Source: Clostridia bacterium (GTDB lineage Bacteria; Bacillota; Clostridia; UMGS1810). Taken from it: a DNA stretch of 64,000 nucleotides. Positions 26,901-34,679 of this stretch are shown piece after piece (the stretch's first letter is position 1; every line of letters starts with the position of its first letter). A program made the translations under genes and the position numbers. The stretch spans positions 1 through 64,000 of the forward strand of contig JAGATB010000014.1 of NCBI GenBank assembly GCA_017621495.1. Reading direction: 5' to 3'. A model generated the notes under the pieces. The model was not told the origin of the DNA and made no database searches. It saw only the letters and a program-made list of their open reading frames with translations.

Positions 26901-27530
26901 TGTTAAAGCAGTGCCGGTGTGATTAATCTGTGAACCGTCGGTGTTGTTTGCTGCGAGATTGTCTACTATCACGCTAAGTAATACGCTGTTTGCATTTCCT
27001 GCGGGAGAAACCGGTACATCAGCCTCCTCAAGAAATTCAAACTTAACAGCATCAAAACAGGTGTACTTTGCATTGGTTGAAGCGGTAACACTGCCCGTTG
27101 TGCCTGCTGCAAAGGTGTAAGTACCGAGCTCAACCCACTGACCGCCGTTTTCTTTCTGGTTGATTGTCTTGGAGTCCGTTCCGCCGGCGTAGTTTATCTC
27201 GTATGTAACAGCTGTGGGTCTTTGGTCGGAAATATCGTACCATACATAAACCTTATATGAACCGTCCTTTTGCAGATTTGGTGTCCACTTAAATGTAGAA
27301 GAAGCGGAACCGGTATTAGCATGAATAGGAGTTCCGTTATATGAAGTAGACTTGGGACCGGCATTAGTTACACCGTCGCCGAGGGTTACCGTACCGATGC
27401 TCTCATCCTTTGTGAGATCATCTACTATAACAGAGTAATCCTCTGAGCCCAATACCGTAAATGCAGAGAAACACTGTAGTACGAAAACTAAAATAAGAAT
27501 TTTTGCTGATAAAGAATGTAATTTTTTCAC
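23916..27530 (-). CDS. Surface protein with two golvesin-like domains and SLH-like region
   Basis: A 1204-residue exported protein. After the signal peptide (about 1-29) come two tandem golvesin C-terminal-like modules (about 33-170 and 185-325). Both contain Y-K-V-Y-V-W-Y-D and Q-W-V-E-L-G-T-Y, features of sugar-binding beta-sandwiches. Residues about 340-480 look like degenerate SLH units (G-I-L-Q-G-S-Y-V-S-G-F-N-P-E-G-T-M). The remainder is a large beta-rich region like that of the giant SLH protein at 14153. The start is GTG, overlapping the stop of the oxidoreductase by four bases (GTGA), which indicates translational coupling. A role in glycan capture is inferred from the locus. Confidence 0.78.
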   Translation of the reverse strand: MKKLHSLSAKILILVFVLQCFSAFTVLGSEDYSVIVDDLTKDESIGTVTLGDGVTNAGPKSTSYNGTPIHANTGSASSTFKWTPNLQKDGSYKVYVWYDISDQRPTAVTYEINYAGGTDSKTINQKENGGQWVELGTYTFAAGTTGSVTASTNAKYTCFDAVKFEFLEEADVPVSPAGNANSVLLSVIVDNLAANNTDGSQINHTGTALTKNLSGKATAYLDTITSNVENGDSAFTWTPNLTVAGPYKVYVWYDTAPASRPSAVEYNIVHAKGSDKVTINQKENSSQWVELGTYDFAAGMAGSVTATAPAKYTCYDAVKFDYIGSALPSASAQAGAEPFSGIEDKDDREKLTLLGDLGILQGSYVSGFNPEGTMPAADFIKLMEVLGYISYDAALSTDTNPITYDNVIKAFIDVLWYKPDITHNNDYVTLASDIGLLDGVAYTKDTAATCMDIARIAYNALEIPILNRLTYGSPTIKFTTDTDKTLLSEVLDITKIDARLTGFGACSIDGREEILMQNELAVGGKVFKYDGISEYRLISNFGEKITAYVKSDKKSKIETVISIINDENESDVVVIDADDLIQMNAGSALIRYSYYEDGGKKKKNTSVSAQAQVIYNGRLIDVNEKSLTDTDVEYLCPESGNVKLILDSGKCTQIIVTSYETLFVKSLVKDDNVLAIYDHNYKERTLRTEPDDEECRLILLDSQYKRINPEKISKNAVISVAKSLDGESIVGIISTNAISGTIDAIENSKTATTIEIGGELYETDTTYDTEDYTVGQSGKFYLNVFGKISAVIDEPVANDSFGFGYIIGIDKEDGLSNAILVKMLSDDNTISIYTLANAVNVDGYRCKTPALAQERLLFNINYVNLSIPSLGESNKTQNLLQPIRYKLNSNKAIYFIDTPYIDDETGESDNSLQVIELAKNLSSANYLASQSLFFNDSHVGVFATSGNTKTFIVSKSDDADDKYFICMDSSYIKNGLELSNVSAYRVAEKGFEAEVLVVYTDDPSAYGTPINAKDDVLVINRISTALNTEGEQVLKVTGLKQGKEVSLLADSDTLLSQEGEPIVAGDIIRYVASNNGIYDAPVERIYSIKSENGIGSSNPANFWGDYGTVPLKAYTGYVYDIVGNYMQITTSDPQNGFDAADSQIVNMSAPQIMVYEIDSRTGTGVYRAGSVNDITDYQTSEDSYSKVLLLISDKVAKTLIIFKN

Positions 27531-28900
27531 TTAACATCACCTCTTAAAATTTTTTTAATCATAGTGTGGTCAATATTGGCAAAGGGGACCCCTTCGGATA
27601 TCGAGAGCTTGCATGCAATACCTGCGGCTTGTCCCATAGCTCTGCAGGAGTGCTGTACTCTTGCGGCTGACTGTGCCATAAAGCTAAAGCCTGCACATCT
27701 GCCTGCAACCAAAAGATTAGATATTCCTTTTGGGATAAGACATCTCATGGGAATTTCCCAGTACTTTTCTTCTTCGCTTATATCTGTAATATAATTCTTT
27801 TGCTGTTCATTTCCTGAGACACCGTGGACATCAATTGGATAATTACTTTCACATATGCCGTCATCAAACTTTCTGTAATTAAATATATCATCTAATGTAA
27901 GCGTATACAGTGCCTTGATACGTCGTGATTCACGTATACCTACCATAGGTGCAATTTCAGATATATACGACTCTTCAAATCCGGGCACGAAAAGCTGCAT
28001 AAATTTTGCAATGCGTAAAATAGCTTTTTTGCCTTCTATTTGTTTCAAAGTAAGGTAATCGGCATCTATAACATTTTTACTTGTACCGAGTTCCGGACAG
28101 TTAAAAGAAATATTAGCCGGCTTGCCCGGTACAGAGAAAAATTGAAAGTGAGCCAAATCCTGCTTTGTCAGATATCCTTCAGCATGTTTTTCAAGAACAA
28201 GCTCACGAAGCCCCGGACAATATCCAAAGTTGTCAGAATGAATTATCGGATATCTAAACTGCTTCGTCTGACCGTTGCTTTCCAGATATTCGGATAGCCT
28301 GTCTGTGTCTACGTTAGACATTTCAAATCTCAATGATACAGCCTGGTTATATCCGTCTGCATCTCCGCATTCAAGCTCCGCACCTGCCAGATATGCTAAA
28401 TCTGCATCACCTGTACAATCTATATATCTCTTGGCTTTATATGCGGTAAGACCGTTTTTGTTGTGCACTACGATATATTCAATTTCGTTTAAATTATTAT
28501 TTTTGTATACTTCGGTAAGCACCGTATGATACATAATATCGCATTTGCTTTCAGTGACCATCTCTTCAAGAACCATCTTAAGAGCAACGGAGTTAAAAAA
28601 CACAGCTGCACTTTTTCCGTTCATGGCGACATTATCGTTTTGCATACATCTTTCATTAATTTCATCACATATAGAGCAATGACCTGATTTATGTTTAATG
28701 TAGGTTGGCATCATAGGATTTACGAGTCCATTGGTCTGACTGCCTCCCAGAGAGCCGAATTGCTCAATTATCAGAGTTTTAAGTCCCTGACGGGCACTTG
28801 ATATTCCTGCGACTGTGCCTGCGGTTCCTCCGCCGATGACTATTACATCATAATTGTCATTCATAGGGATTTCTTTTTTTGCTATATGAATATTTCTCAT
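27527..28900 (-). CDS. FAD-dependent oxidoreductase (FAD_oxidored family), copy 1
   Basis: A 457-residue cytoplasmic protein with no signal peptide. The FAD motif G-G-G-T-A-G-T-V-A-G is near residue 22. The E-Q-F-G-S-L-G-G-S-Q-T-N block and D-C-T-G-D-A-D-L-A-Y-L-A-G further on are characteristic of the PF12831 family. A C-terminal N-L-L-V-A-G-R-C-A-G-F-S supports FAD binding. Members occur in carbohydrate loci but the reaction is mostly unknown. It lies between the ABC permease gene and the golvesin-like surface protein gene, and is a paralog of the protein at 45888. The SD is AAGGAG. Confidence 0.85.
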   Translation of the reverse strand: MRNIHIAKKEIPMNDNYDVIVIGGGTAGTVAGISSARQGLKTLIIEQFGSLGGSQTNGLVNPMMPTYIKHKSGHCSICDEINERCMQNDNVAMNGKSAAVFFNSVALKMVLEEMVTESKCDIMYHTVLTEVYKNNNLNEIEYIVVHNKNGLTAYKAKRYIDCTGDADLAYLAGAELECGDADGYNQAVSLRFEMSNVDTDRLSEYLESNGQTKQFRYPIIHSDNFGYCPGLRELVLEKHAEGYLTKQDLAHFQFFSVPGKPANISFNCPELGTSKNVIDADYLTLKQIEGKKAILRIAKFMQLFVPGFEESYISEIAPMVGIRESRRIKALYTLTLDDIFNYRKFDDGICESNYPIDVHGVSGNEQQKNYITDISEEEKYWEIPMRCLIPKGISNLLVAGRCAGFSFMAQSAARVQHSCRAMGQAAGIACKLSISEGVPFANIDHTMIKKILRGDVK

Positions 28901-28916
28901 TTTAGTCTCCTTTTTA

Positions 28917-29789
28917 TCAACCTTTTACCGAGCCTATTAAAATACCTTTTACAAAATGCTTCTGCAGGAAAGGATATACACATAGGATTGGCACTGTAGA
29001 TGCTATGATAGTTGCAGAACGAACACCCTCTGTGGGTAAATTCATTGCGTCATCGGCATTTTGAAGTGTATCGTCCGCAACATTCGTTACTATATCTCTT
29101 AAATAAAGCTGCAGAGTTTTGAGATTTGGACTGTTTATATAGAGCAACGGTCCGAAGTAATCATTCCAGAGTGCTACAGCTATAAACAACGCAATCGTGG
29201 CAAATACAGGCACTGAGAGCGGTACAACAATTTTAAAAAGAATTGTAATGTTTGACGCTCCGTCAATCCTTGCCGATTCCTCGATGCTGTCCGGCAGACT
29301 TTCATAATAATTCTTAATTATAAGCATATTATGTACATTAATCAGACCGGGGAGTATAAGTGCCCACAGAGTATTGTTGAGCTTTAAACTTCTTATAAGA
29401 AGATAATTGGGAACAAGACCTCCGTTAAACATCATAGTAAATATGTAAATAACGATGATTCCTTTAATACCCCACAAATTTTTCTTCGATAACGGGTATG
29501 CAGCCATTGCAGTCATCAACAGAGCAAGAAATGTACCTGCCACCGTCACAAAAACAGAAACTGAAAAAGCGTTTAAGAATTGTGACGAGGTTACAACATA
29601 TTTTAATGCATCGAGACTGAAGCCGATAGGCCATAATGTTACCTTACCGGAGACAACAGCCCATTCCTCACTTGTCGCTTTGGCAATAATATTAATAAAC
29701 GGTATCAATGCGCTCAGCGCGAGTATACCCATAAAGAGGTAGCTTACTACCGATACACATATATCTTCAAAAGTTGCTTTAAATTTCAT
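28917..29789 (-). CDS. Carbohydrate ABC transporter permease (LplC/YtcP type)
   Basis: A 290-residue inner-membrane protein with six predicted helices and the permease loop E-S-A-R-I-D-G-A-S-N (EAA motif). This subgroup pairs with an LplB/YteP-type permease and a LipO/YtcQ-type lipoprotein to import oligosaccharides, often from pectin or mannan. The ATG at 29789 with GGAGGAAATATA is preferred over an upstream ATG at 29825 that lies within the preceding gene. It forms the transporter with the permease at 29806 and the binding protein at 30989. No ATPase is encoded here; in Clostridia a shared MsmK-type ATPase usually serves. Confidence 0.92.
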   Translation of the reverse strand: MKFKATFEDICVSVVSYLFMGILALSALIPFINIIAKATSEEWAVVSGKVTLWPIGFSLDALKYVVTSSQFLNAFSVSVFVTVAGTFLALLMTAMAAYPLSKKNLWGIKGIIVIYIFTMMFNGGLVPNYLLIRSLKLNNTLWALILPGLINVHNMLIIKNYYESLPDSIEESARIDGASNITILFKIVVPLSVPVFATIALFIAVALWNDYFGPLLYINSPNLKTLQLYLRDIVTNVADDTLQNADDAMNLPTEGVRSATIIASTVPILCVYPFLQKHFVKGILIGSVKG

Positions 29790-29805
29790 TATATTTCCTC
29801 CTCGT

Positions 29806-30726
29806 TTACCAGATACTCTTGCCAAGCAGCTTGCGGCTTGTGAAATTACCCAGAGTAATCAGTATGAATCCTACGACAGAGTTAAACAGACCTACAGCTG
29901 TACTGAAGCTGTACTCCATCTTACCGAGACCCATTCTGTACACATATGTACCTATAACATCACCTGTTTCATATACAACCGAGTTGTACATTGTGAGAAT
30001 CTGCTCTGTACCGGCTTCAAGTACACTGCCCAGCCTTAATATCAACATGAGAATAATCGTTGATGAAAGCCCCGGCAATGTAATCGAAATCATTTTACGG
30101 ATTTTGCCTGCGCCATCGATAGAGGCAGCTTCATATATTTCCTGCTCGATACCGGCTATAGCTGCAATATATATAATTGCACCCCAGCCTACCTCTTTCC
30201 ACGCGGCGGATATTACCAGTATGGCGCGGAACCAGTCGTTAGACATCATAAATGATATAGATTCACCGCCAAGTGCTGTAATCAGCTGGTTGACAAGACC
30301 GGATGACGGAGAGAGTATAGTGGTAAATATACCGCCTACGATTATCCATGAAAGGAAATGAGGCATATAAATAATCGTCTGAACTGTTTTTTTGTACGGC
30401 ATACAGGCGATTTCGTTAAGAAGCAATGCGATAACGATAGGCAATGGGAAATTAATTATAATCTTATATAAGCTGATTATAAGCGTATTAAAAAATACTC
30501 TGTAAAATTCCTCGCTCTCTATCAGCTTTCTGAAGTTGGCAAGACCCACCCATTCGCTTCCGCTGATGCCTTGGAAAATGTTGAAATCCTGAAATGCGAT
30601 AGTGACTCCGTACATGGGAGCGTACTTAAAAATAAGTAGAAACAGTAGTCCGGGTATAAGCATCAGGTATATATCCCAGTTACTTCTGATGTCCTTGAGT
30701 GCCCTGCACCTTGATGAGCTTTTCAT
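29806..30726 (-). CDS. Carbohydrate ABC transporter permease (LplB/YteP type)
   Basis: A 306-residue membrane protein with six predicted helices. It contains the early K-Y-A-P-M-Y-G-V block and the EAA loop E-A-A-S-I-D-G-A-G typical of LplB/YteP permeases. The ATG at 30726 has GAGGTG nine bases upstream; an ATG at 30804 gives 26 more residues but lacks an SD and would sit only about ten bases from the likely transcription start. It is the first gene of the leftward operon, 16 bases before its partner permease. Confidence 0.92.
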   Translation of the reverse strand: MKSSSRCRALKDIRSNWDIYLMLIPGLLFLLIFKYAPMYGVTIAFQDFNIFQGISGSEWVGLANFRKLIESEEFYRVFFNTLIISLYKIIINFPLPIVIALLLNEIACMPYKKTVQTIIYMPHFLSWIIVGGIFTTILSPSSGLVNQLITALGGESISFMMSNDWFRAILVISAAWKEVGWGAIIYIAAIAGIEQEIYEAASIDGAGKIRKMISITLPGLSSTIILMLILRLGSVLEAGTEQILTMYNSVVYETGDVIGTYVYRMGLGKMEYSFSTAVGLFNSVVGFILITLGNFTSRKLLGKSIW

Positions 30727-30816
30727 GCTGTTTGTCACCTCGTTTTTTTTGATTTTTGTTCTGCGAATCTTGGATTTTTCAGTCAAATTAACACCTGCTT
30801 TCATAGTTTTGATTTA

Positions 30817-30844
30817 ATTATACACCTTTAAAATATAATTTACA
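30817..30844 (-). promoter_or_regulatory. Promoter of the leftward transporter operon
   Basis: On the minus strand a perfect TATAAT with a poor -35 (TGTAAA, 16-base spacing). A weak -35 would suit an activated promoter; the palindrome at 30854-30919 lies just upstream. Confidence 0.5.
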
Positions 30845-30853
30845 GTGCACAGT

Positions 30854-30919
30854 TTATGATTTTTGGTACTATCTTATAAAAATTCTTAAAAAATTATAAA
30901 CATATACCAAAAATTATAA
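30854..30919. promoter_or_regulatory. Spaced palindromic operator between divergent operons
   Basis: TTATGATTTTTGGTA (30854-30868) and TACCAAAAATTATAA (30905-30919) are inverted copies differing at one of 15 bases, 36 bases apart. Both arms lie between the two divergent promoters. The YesN/AraC-type regulator at 44042 is the nearest candidate ligand; this is inference. Confidence 0.55.
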
Positions 30920-30928
30920 TTTACATCA

Positions 30929-30956
30929 TTGAGTATTTAGAAATTAGAGTTATAAT
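30929..30956 (+). promoter_or_regulatory. Promoter of the rightward glycan operon
   Basis: TTGAGT, 16 bases, TATAAT, about 32 bases before the ATG of the solute-binding protein. Confidence 0.6.
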
Positions 30957-30988
30957 TTAATTAACAAAATTTTTTAGGAGGAGATTTT

Positions 30989-32518
30989 ATGTTTAAACTC
31001 AAAAAATTACTTGCCTCGGCTTTGCTGATAGCAATGACTGTACCAATGCTGTCGGGCTGCGGCGGTGATAAATCAGATACCGCTAACGGTGACAAACCCG
31101 TTATAAAGGTACTGATGAATTCTATGGCATCTGATCCCAATCAGAGTGCTACGGCGAAGACTATTGAAGAAAAGACAGGCTACAAGATTGTATATGAAAC
31201 CTTGCCCCAGGACAGAGCCGCTGAAAAATTGAATCTCATCATGGCAGGCGGTGATTCTTATGATTACATAATCACAACAACCGATATGCGCGCTCAGTTC
31301 GCTGATTATGCCAAGCAGGGTGCATTGCTTGAGGTGGAGGACCTGATCAAGGAACACGGCGAAAACCTTCTTAAATATATGACACCGGAATCGTTTGACA
31401 TGATGAGAATCGACGGAACTCTGTATGGTATACCGGTGCCGTCTATATCTATAAGCCAAGACGGCGAGAAGAAGGGCTCACTTTCCACTATGCTTTCTGT
31501 AAGAAAGGACTGGATGGAAAAGGTGGGAATCACTGAGAAGCCTCAGACAATCGATGAGTTTACCGCTATGCTGCAAGCATTTAAGGATAAGGACCCCGGT
31601 AATAACGGCTCGTCGAATGCCCCCCTTTCACTGGTAGCGGGCAATCTGACTCTGCCGGGAGTTCAGGGTGCGTTTGGTATCCCTCACGAATGGAACGAGG
31701 TTGACGGCAAGCTTGTAAATATCGTTGAAGATCCCAGATATCTTGAATACATTAAATATTTAAAGAAGCTTTTCGATAAAGGTCTGCTTGATCCGGAATT
31801 CCCTACCAACAAGGCTGCAACCGTTAAAGAAAAGTTTACCAGCGGCAAGCTTGGTATAAGGGCGACTGCTTACTATGATATGGGCAGTGTTATTGATTCG
31901 CTCGATAAAAACTGCCCCGGTGCCAAGGTGGAATACCTGGATGCACTCAAGGACGAAGACGGTAATCAGCATATAGGTCTCACGGTAGGAGCACTGGACA
32001 GATTGGTATTCATACCCAAATCAGCAAAAAATCCTGAGCACGCTATCAAACTGATGAATCTGATGCTCGAACCCGATAATTTTAGGGAAATAGCAATCGG
32101 TAAGGAGGGTGTTCACTACACTGTAAAAGACGGTGAATATTGGCCTATAATTCCCAAATTCTTTGAAGAACGCGGAGATGCAAACAACTTCCTTACGGGT
32201 ATCGATGAAGAAAAGTATCCTATTTACTGGCAGGCGCGTGTAAAGAAGGATGAGAGAGTATACGAAGCATATAAGTATATGCAGCAGCCGGAGGTCAGCA
32301 GATTTGGTTTGGAATCCCATACAAAGTACGCTCCGTATTTTGACAGCGATAAGTATACATCCGTGTTATCACAGATATCATCGGATTATTTCACAAATGT
32401 TATAGTAGGTGCCGATAGCTTAGACACTTACCCTGAATTTTTGAAAAAATGGAAAAAAGAGGGAGGCGCAGCTAAGACCAAAGAGCTCAACGAGTGGTAC
32501 AAAAAAAATAAAAAATAA
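30989..32518 (+). CDS. Extracellular solute-binding lipoprotein (LipO/YtcQ type)
   Basis: A 509-residue lipoprotein with lipobox L-S-G-C (Cys24), followed by the two-lobe fold of family 1-like carbohydrate binding proteins. Blocks such as W-M-E-K-V-G-I-T-E-K-P-Q-T-I-D-E-F are typical of the large LipO/YtcQ group that serves LplB/LplC permeases. It captures oligosaccharide outside the membrane. The SD is AGGAGGAG. It is divergent from its permeases and heads the rightward operon with the glycosidase-like genes. Confidence 0.93.
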   Translation: MFKLKKLLASALLIAMTVPMLSGCGGDKSDTANGDKPVIKVLMNSMASDPNQSATAKTIEEKTGYKIVYETLPQDRAAEKLNLIMAGGDSYDYIITTTDMRAQFADYAKQGALLEVEDLIKEHGENLLKYMTPESFDMMRIDGTLYGIPVPSISISQDGEKKGSLSTMLSVRKDWMEKVGITEKPQTIDEFTAMLQAFKDKDPGNNGSSNAPLSLVAGNLTLPGVQGAFGIPHEWNEVDGKLVNIVEDPRYLEYIKYLKKLFDKGLLDPEFPTNKAATVKEKFTSGKLGIRATAYYDMGSVIDSLDKNCPGAKVEYLDALKDEDGNQHIGLTVGALDRLVFIPKSAKNPEHAIKLMNLMLEPDNFREIAIGKEGVHYTVKDGEYWPIIPKFFEERGDANNFLTGIDEEKYPIYWQARVKKDERVYEAYKYMQQPEVSRFGLESHTKYAPYFDSDKYTSVLSQISSDYFTNVIVGADSLDTYPEFLKKWKKEGGAAKTKELNEWYKKNKK

Positions 32519-32532
32519 GGAGGAAGCATTAT

Positions 32533-34599
32533 ATGAAGAGAAAAATTTTAGCACTGATATCTTCTGCTGTAATTTCAAGTTTGATTATGCCGACTGCATT
32601 TGCAGACAGCTCAATTCCAAGACCTCAAAAAACAGAAGATGTTTTGGGAGTTGTACATGAGGGCGGCTACTATGCCTTTACAGATACTGACTATCTGAAT
32701 GAAGGTGCAGACAAGATTCTGGAGATGGGCAGCAAAACCATCAAGGTATGGCTTCACCCCAAGAATATGTCCTCATCATACTATTTAAACAGTCCCGAAT
32801 GGGGCTCACCTACGAACTTGCAGGACCTGATAAAGCACAAATATTTTAAGGATTTGCTCGATAAGCCGTTTAATACATATATCTTTTCGGCGTATGAGTA
32901 TCCTCTGGTAAGCTGGCAGGACGGTATGACAGCAGATGAGGTAAAGACCGTTGAGGGGCAGTTTTACGAAACCGCAAAATACCTTCTGACAGAGTACAAG
33001 GGTACAAACAAGACCTTCGTATTCCAGAACTGGGAGGGCGACGGTGCTCTGCAGATACAAAAGGCCTCCGAGGACCAGCGTGAAGTCAGATACCAGGGCA
33101 TGGCAGATTGGCTCAATGCACGTCAGGACGGTATAACGAGAGCCCGTGAAGAAGTAGGCATGGACGGAGTATATACTGTAGGCTGTGCCGAGTTTAACTG
33201 GATTCCTTCGGAAGCGGAATTAGCTTCCAAAAAGTTCGAAAACAGCTATGGTGAAAATGTTACCTACGGATATCAAACCGTAGTGCCGAGAACACATATG
33301 GATTTGTATTCGTTCTCATCGTGGGGTACGAATACCATGGGCGAAGCTCCTTCTCTTAAGGAAAAGCTTGAAAAATACGCTGAACAAGCACCCGACAGTG
33401 AGCTCTACGGAGCAAAGAATATCATGCTCGGTGAGTTTGGAGCCAAGGAAAACCTGAACGGTGAATATAAGACATATCCCGGCGGCAGCGGCTACGGCGC
33501 GCTGGCAGTGGTACAGGAACAGCTTAAAGCTGCGATTGACTTCGGAGTAGTGTATGCGATGTACTGGGAGATGTACTGCAATGGTATAAACGGTGCTCCC
33601 GCGGAGCTCAAGCCCGATACACCGTCGGTAACCGATAACAAGCGTTATCAGGGTGTGTGGCTGATAAGAGCGGACGGCTCTATAACCCCCACCTACGAAT
33701 ATTTCAAGAGGATTACCGCAGATACAGCAGATGTGTATGACAGCGAGGGTAACACACTGTACAATCCCGCCGAAAAGAAACCCGGCGATATATCGGTATA
33801 TATAGACAAGAAGCCTCTGCTCTTTACCGACCAGGAGCCTGTGCTGATGAATGACAGAACCATGGTCCCCATGAGGAGAATCTTCGAGGCGTATGATGCC
33901 GAGGTTGAGTGGAATCAGGATACATGGAGCATAAGAGCTACAAGGGGTGATACCGTTGTAGAGCTTACAATCGGAGACAATATCATCCGTGTGAATGGTG
34001 AAGAAAAAGCAATGGATGTAGCACCACTCATTATGAACAGCAGAACATTGGTTCCCTTAAGATTTGTCAGCGAAGCACTGGGCTGCGATGTACAGTGGAT
34101 ACAGGAGACAAACTCCGTAGAGCTTTCGGCTCTGCCGGAGATAATAAAGCCGAATGATGCAGCAGTTAAAGAGTCAATCAAGGATGATATGACTACCTTT
34201 GATAATGCGTATATGCATAGTTCCAACTGGACGACACACAGCGACTCCAACAATCCCGATGTTGATATCAAAGCAAGAATTTACAGAAACAGCCCGAGTC
34301 CTGAATTTGTTCAGTATGCACTTAATACAGATATTAAAACCTTTAATATTATGCTGTATGCTGCAAAGGAAGGTCCCACAGATGCAGAAATAGTTGTGTA
34401 TGCTTCAAAAGACGGAAACACTTGGGATAAGATAAGCTATAATGTTGTTGATATCAAGGATTCAACAGCAAAACCCGGCTTTAAGTGGTGCAATATAGTA
34501 AATCCGGAATCAATGCCGACCGGATACCGCCACCTGAAAATTGAATGTGTGTCAAGAGACCGCTATTTCCCACAGGTTGCGAGAGTTGAAATAAATTAA
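32533..34599 (+). CDS. Secreted glycosidase-like protein with stalk (CuAO_N) domain
   Basis: A 688-residue exported protein (signal peptide about 1-24). Residues about 35-395 form a domain resembling clan-A (alpha/beta)8 glycosidases. Candidate acid/base Glu168 is in F-Q-N-W-E-G-D and candidate nucleophile Glu301 in L-G-E-F-G-A-K-E. Residues about 420-532 are a copper amine oxidase N-domain with R-T-M-V-P-M-R and R-T-L-V-P-L-R. The last 140 residues look like a carbohydrate-binding beta-sandwich. I cannot place it in a named GH family; a domain of the same type ends the next protein. It begins 14 bases after the binding protein gene. The substrate is unknown, probably a plant or host glycan. 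Confidence 0.75.
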   Translation: MKRKILALISSAVISSLIMPTAFADSSIPRPQKTEDVLGVVHEGGYYAFTDTDYLNEGADKILEMGSKTIKVWLHPKNMSSSYYLNSPEWGSPTNLQDLIKHKYFKDLLDKPFNTYIFSAYEYPLVSWQDGMTADEVKTVEGQFYETAKYLLTEYKGTNKTFVFQNWEGDGALQIQKASEDQREVRYQGMADWLNARQDGITRAREEVGMDGVYTVGCAEFNWIPSEAELASKKFENSYGENVTYGYQTVVPRTHMDLYSFSSWGTNTMGEAPSLKEKLEKYAEQAPDSELYGAKNIMLGEFGAKENLNGEYKTYPGGSGYGALAVVQEQLKAAIDFGVVYAMYWEMYCNGINGAPAELKPDTPSVTDNKRYQGVWLIRADGSITPTYEYFKRITADTADVYDSEGNTLYNPAEKKPGDISVYIDKKPLLFTDQEPVLMNDRTMVPMRRIFEAYDAEVEWNQDTWSIRATRGDTVVELTIGDNIIRVNGEEKAMDVAPLIMNSRTLVPLRFVSEALGCDVQWIQETNSVELSALPEIIKPNDAAVKESIKDDMTTFDNAYMHSSNWTTHSDSNNPDVDIKARIYRNSPSPEFVQYALNTDIKTFNIMLYAAKEGPTDAEIVVYASKDGNTWDKISYNVVDIKDSTAKPGFKWCNIVNPESMPTGYRHLKIECVSRDRYFPQVARVEIN

Positions 34600-34618
34600 A
34601 AAATAATATTATTCAAGG

Positions 34619-34656
34619 GTTGTAAAAAAGTCATCATGCTGTGACTTTTTTACAAC
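34619..34656 (+). terminator. Intra-operon hairpin
   Basis: A perfect 15-bp stem (34619-34633 / 34642-34656) with a run of six T inside the 3' arm. It probably attenuates transcription between the first two and the later operon genes. Confidence 0.65.
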
Positions 34657-34679
34657 TCTAAAGAGAGGATTTTTGTTAA

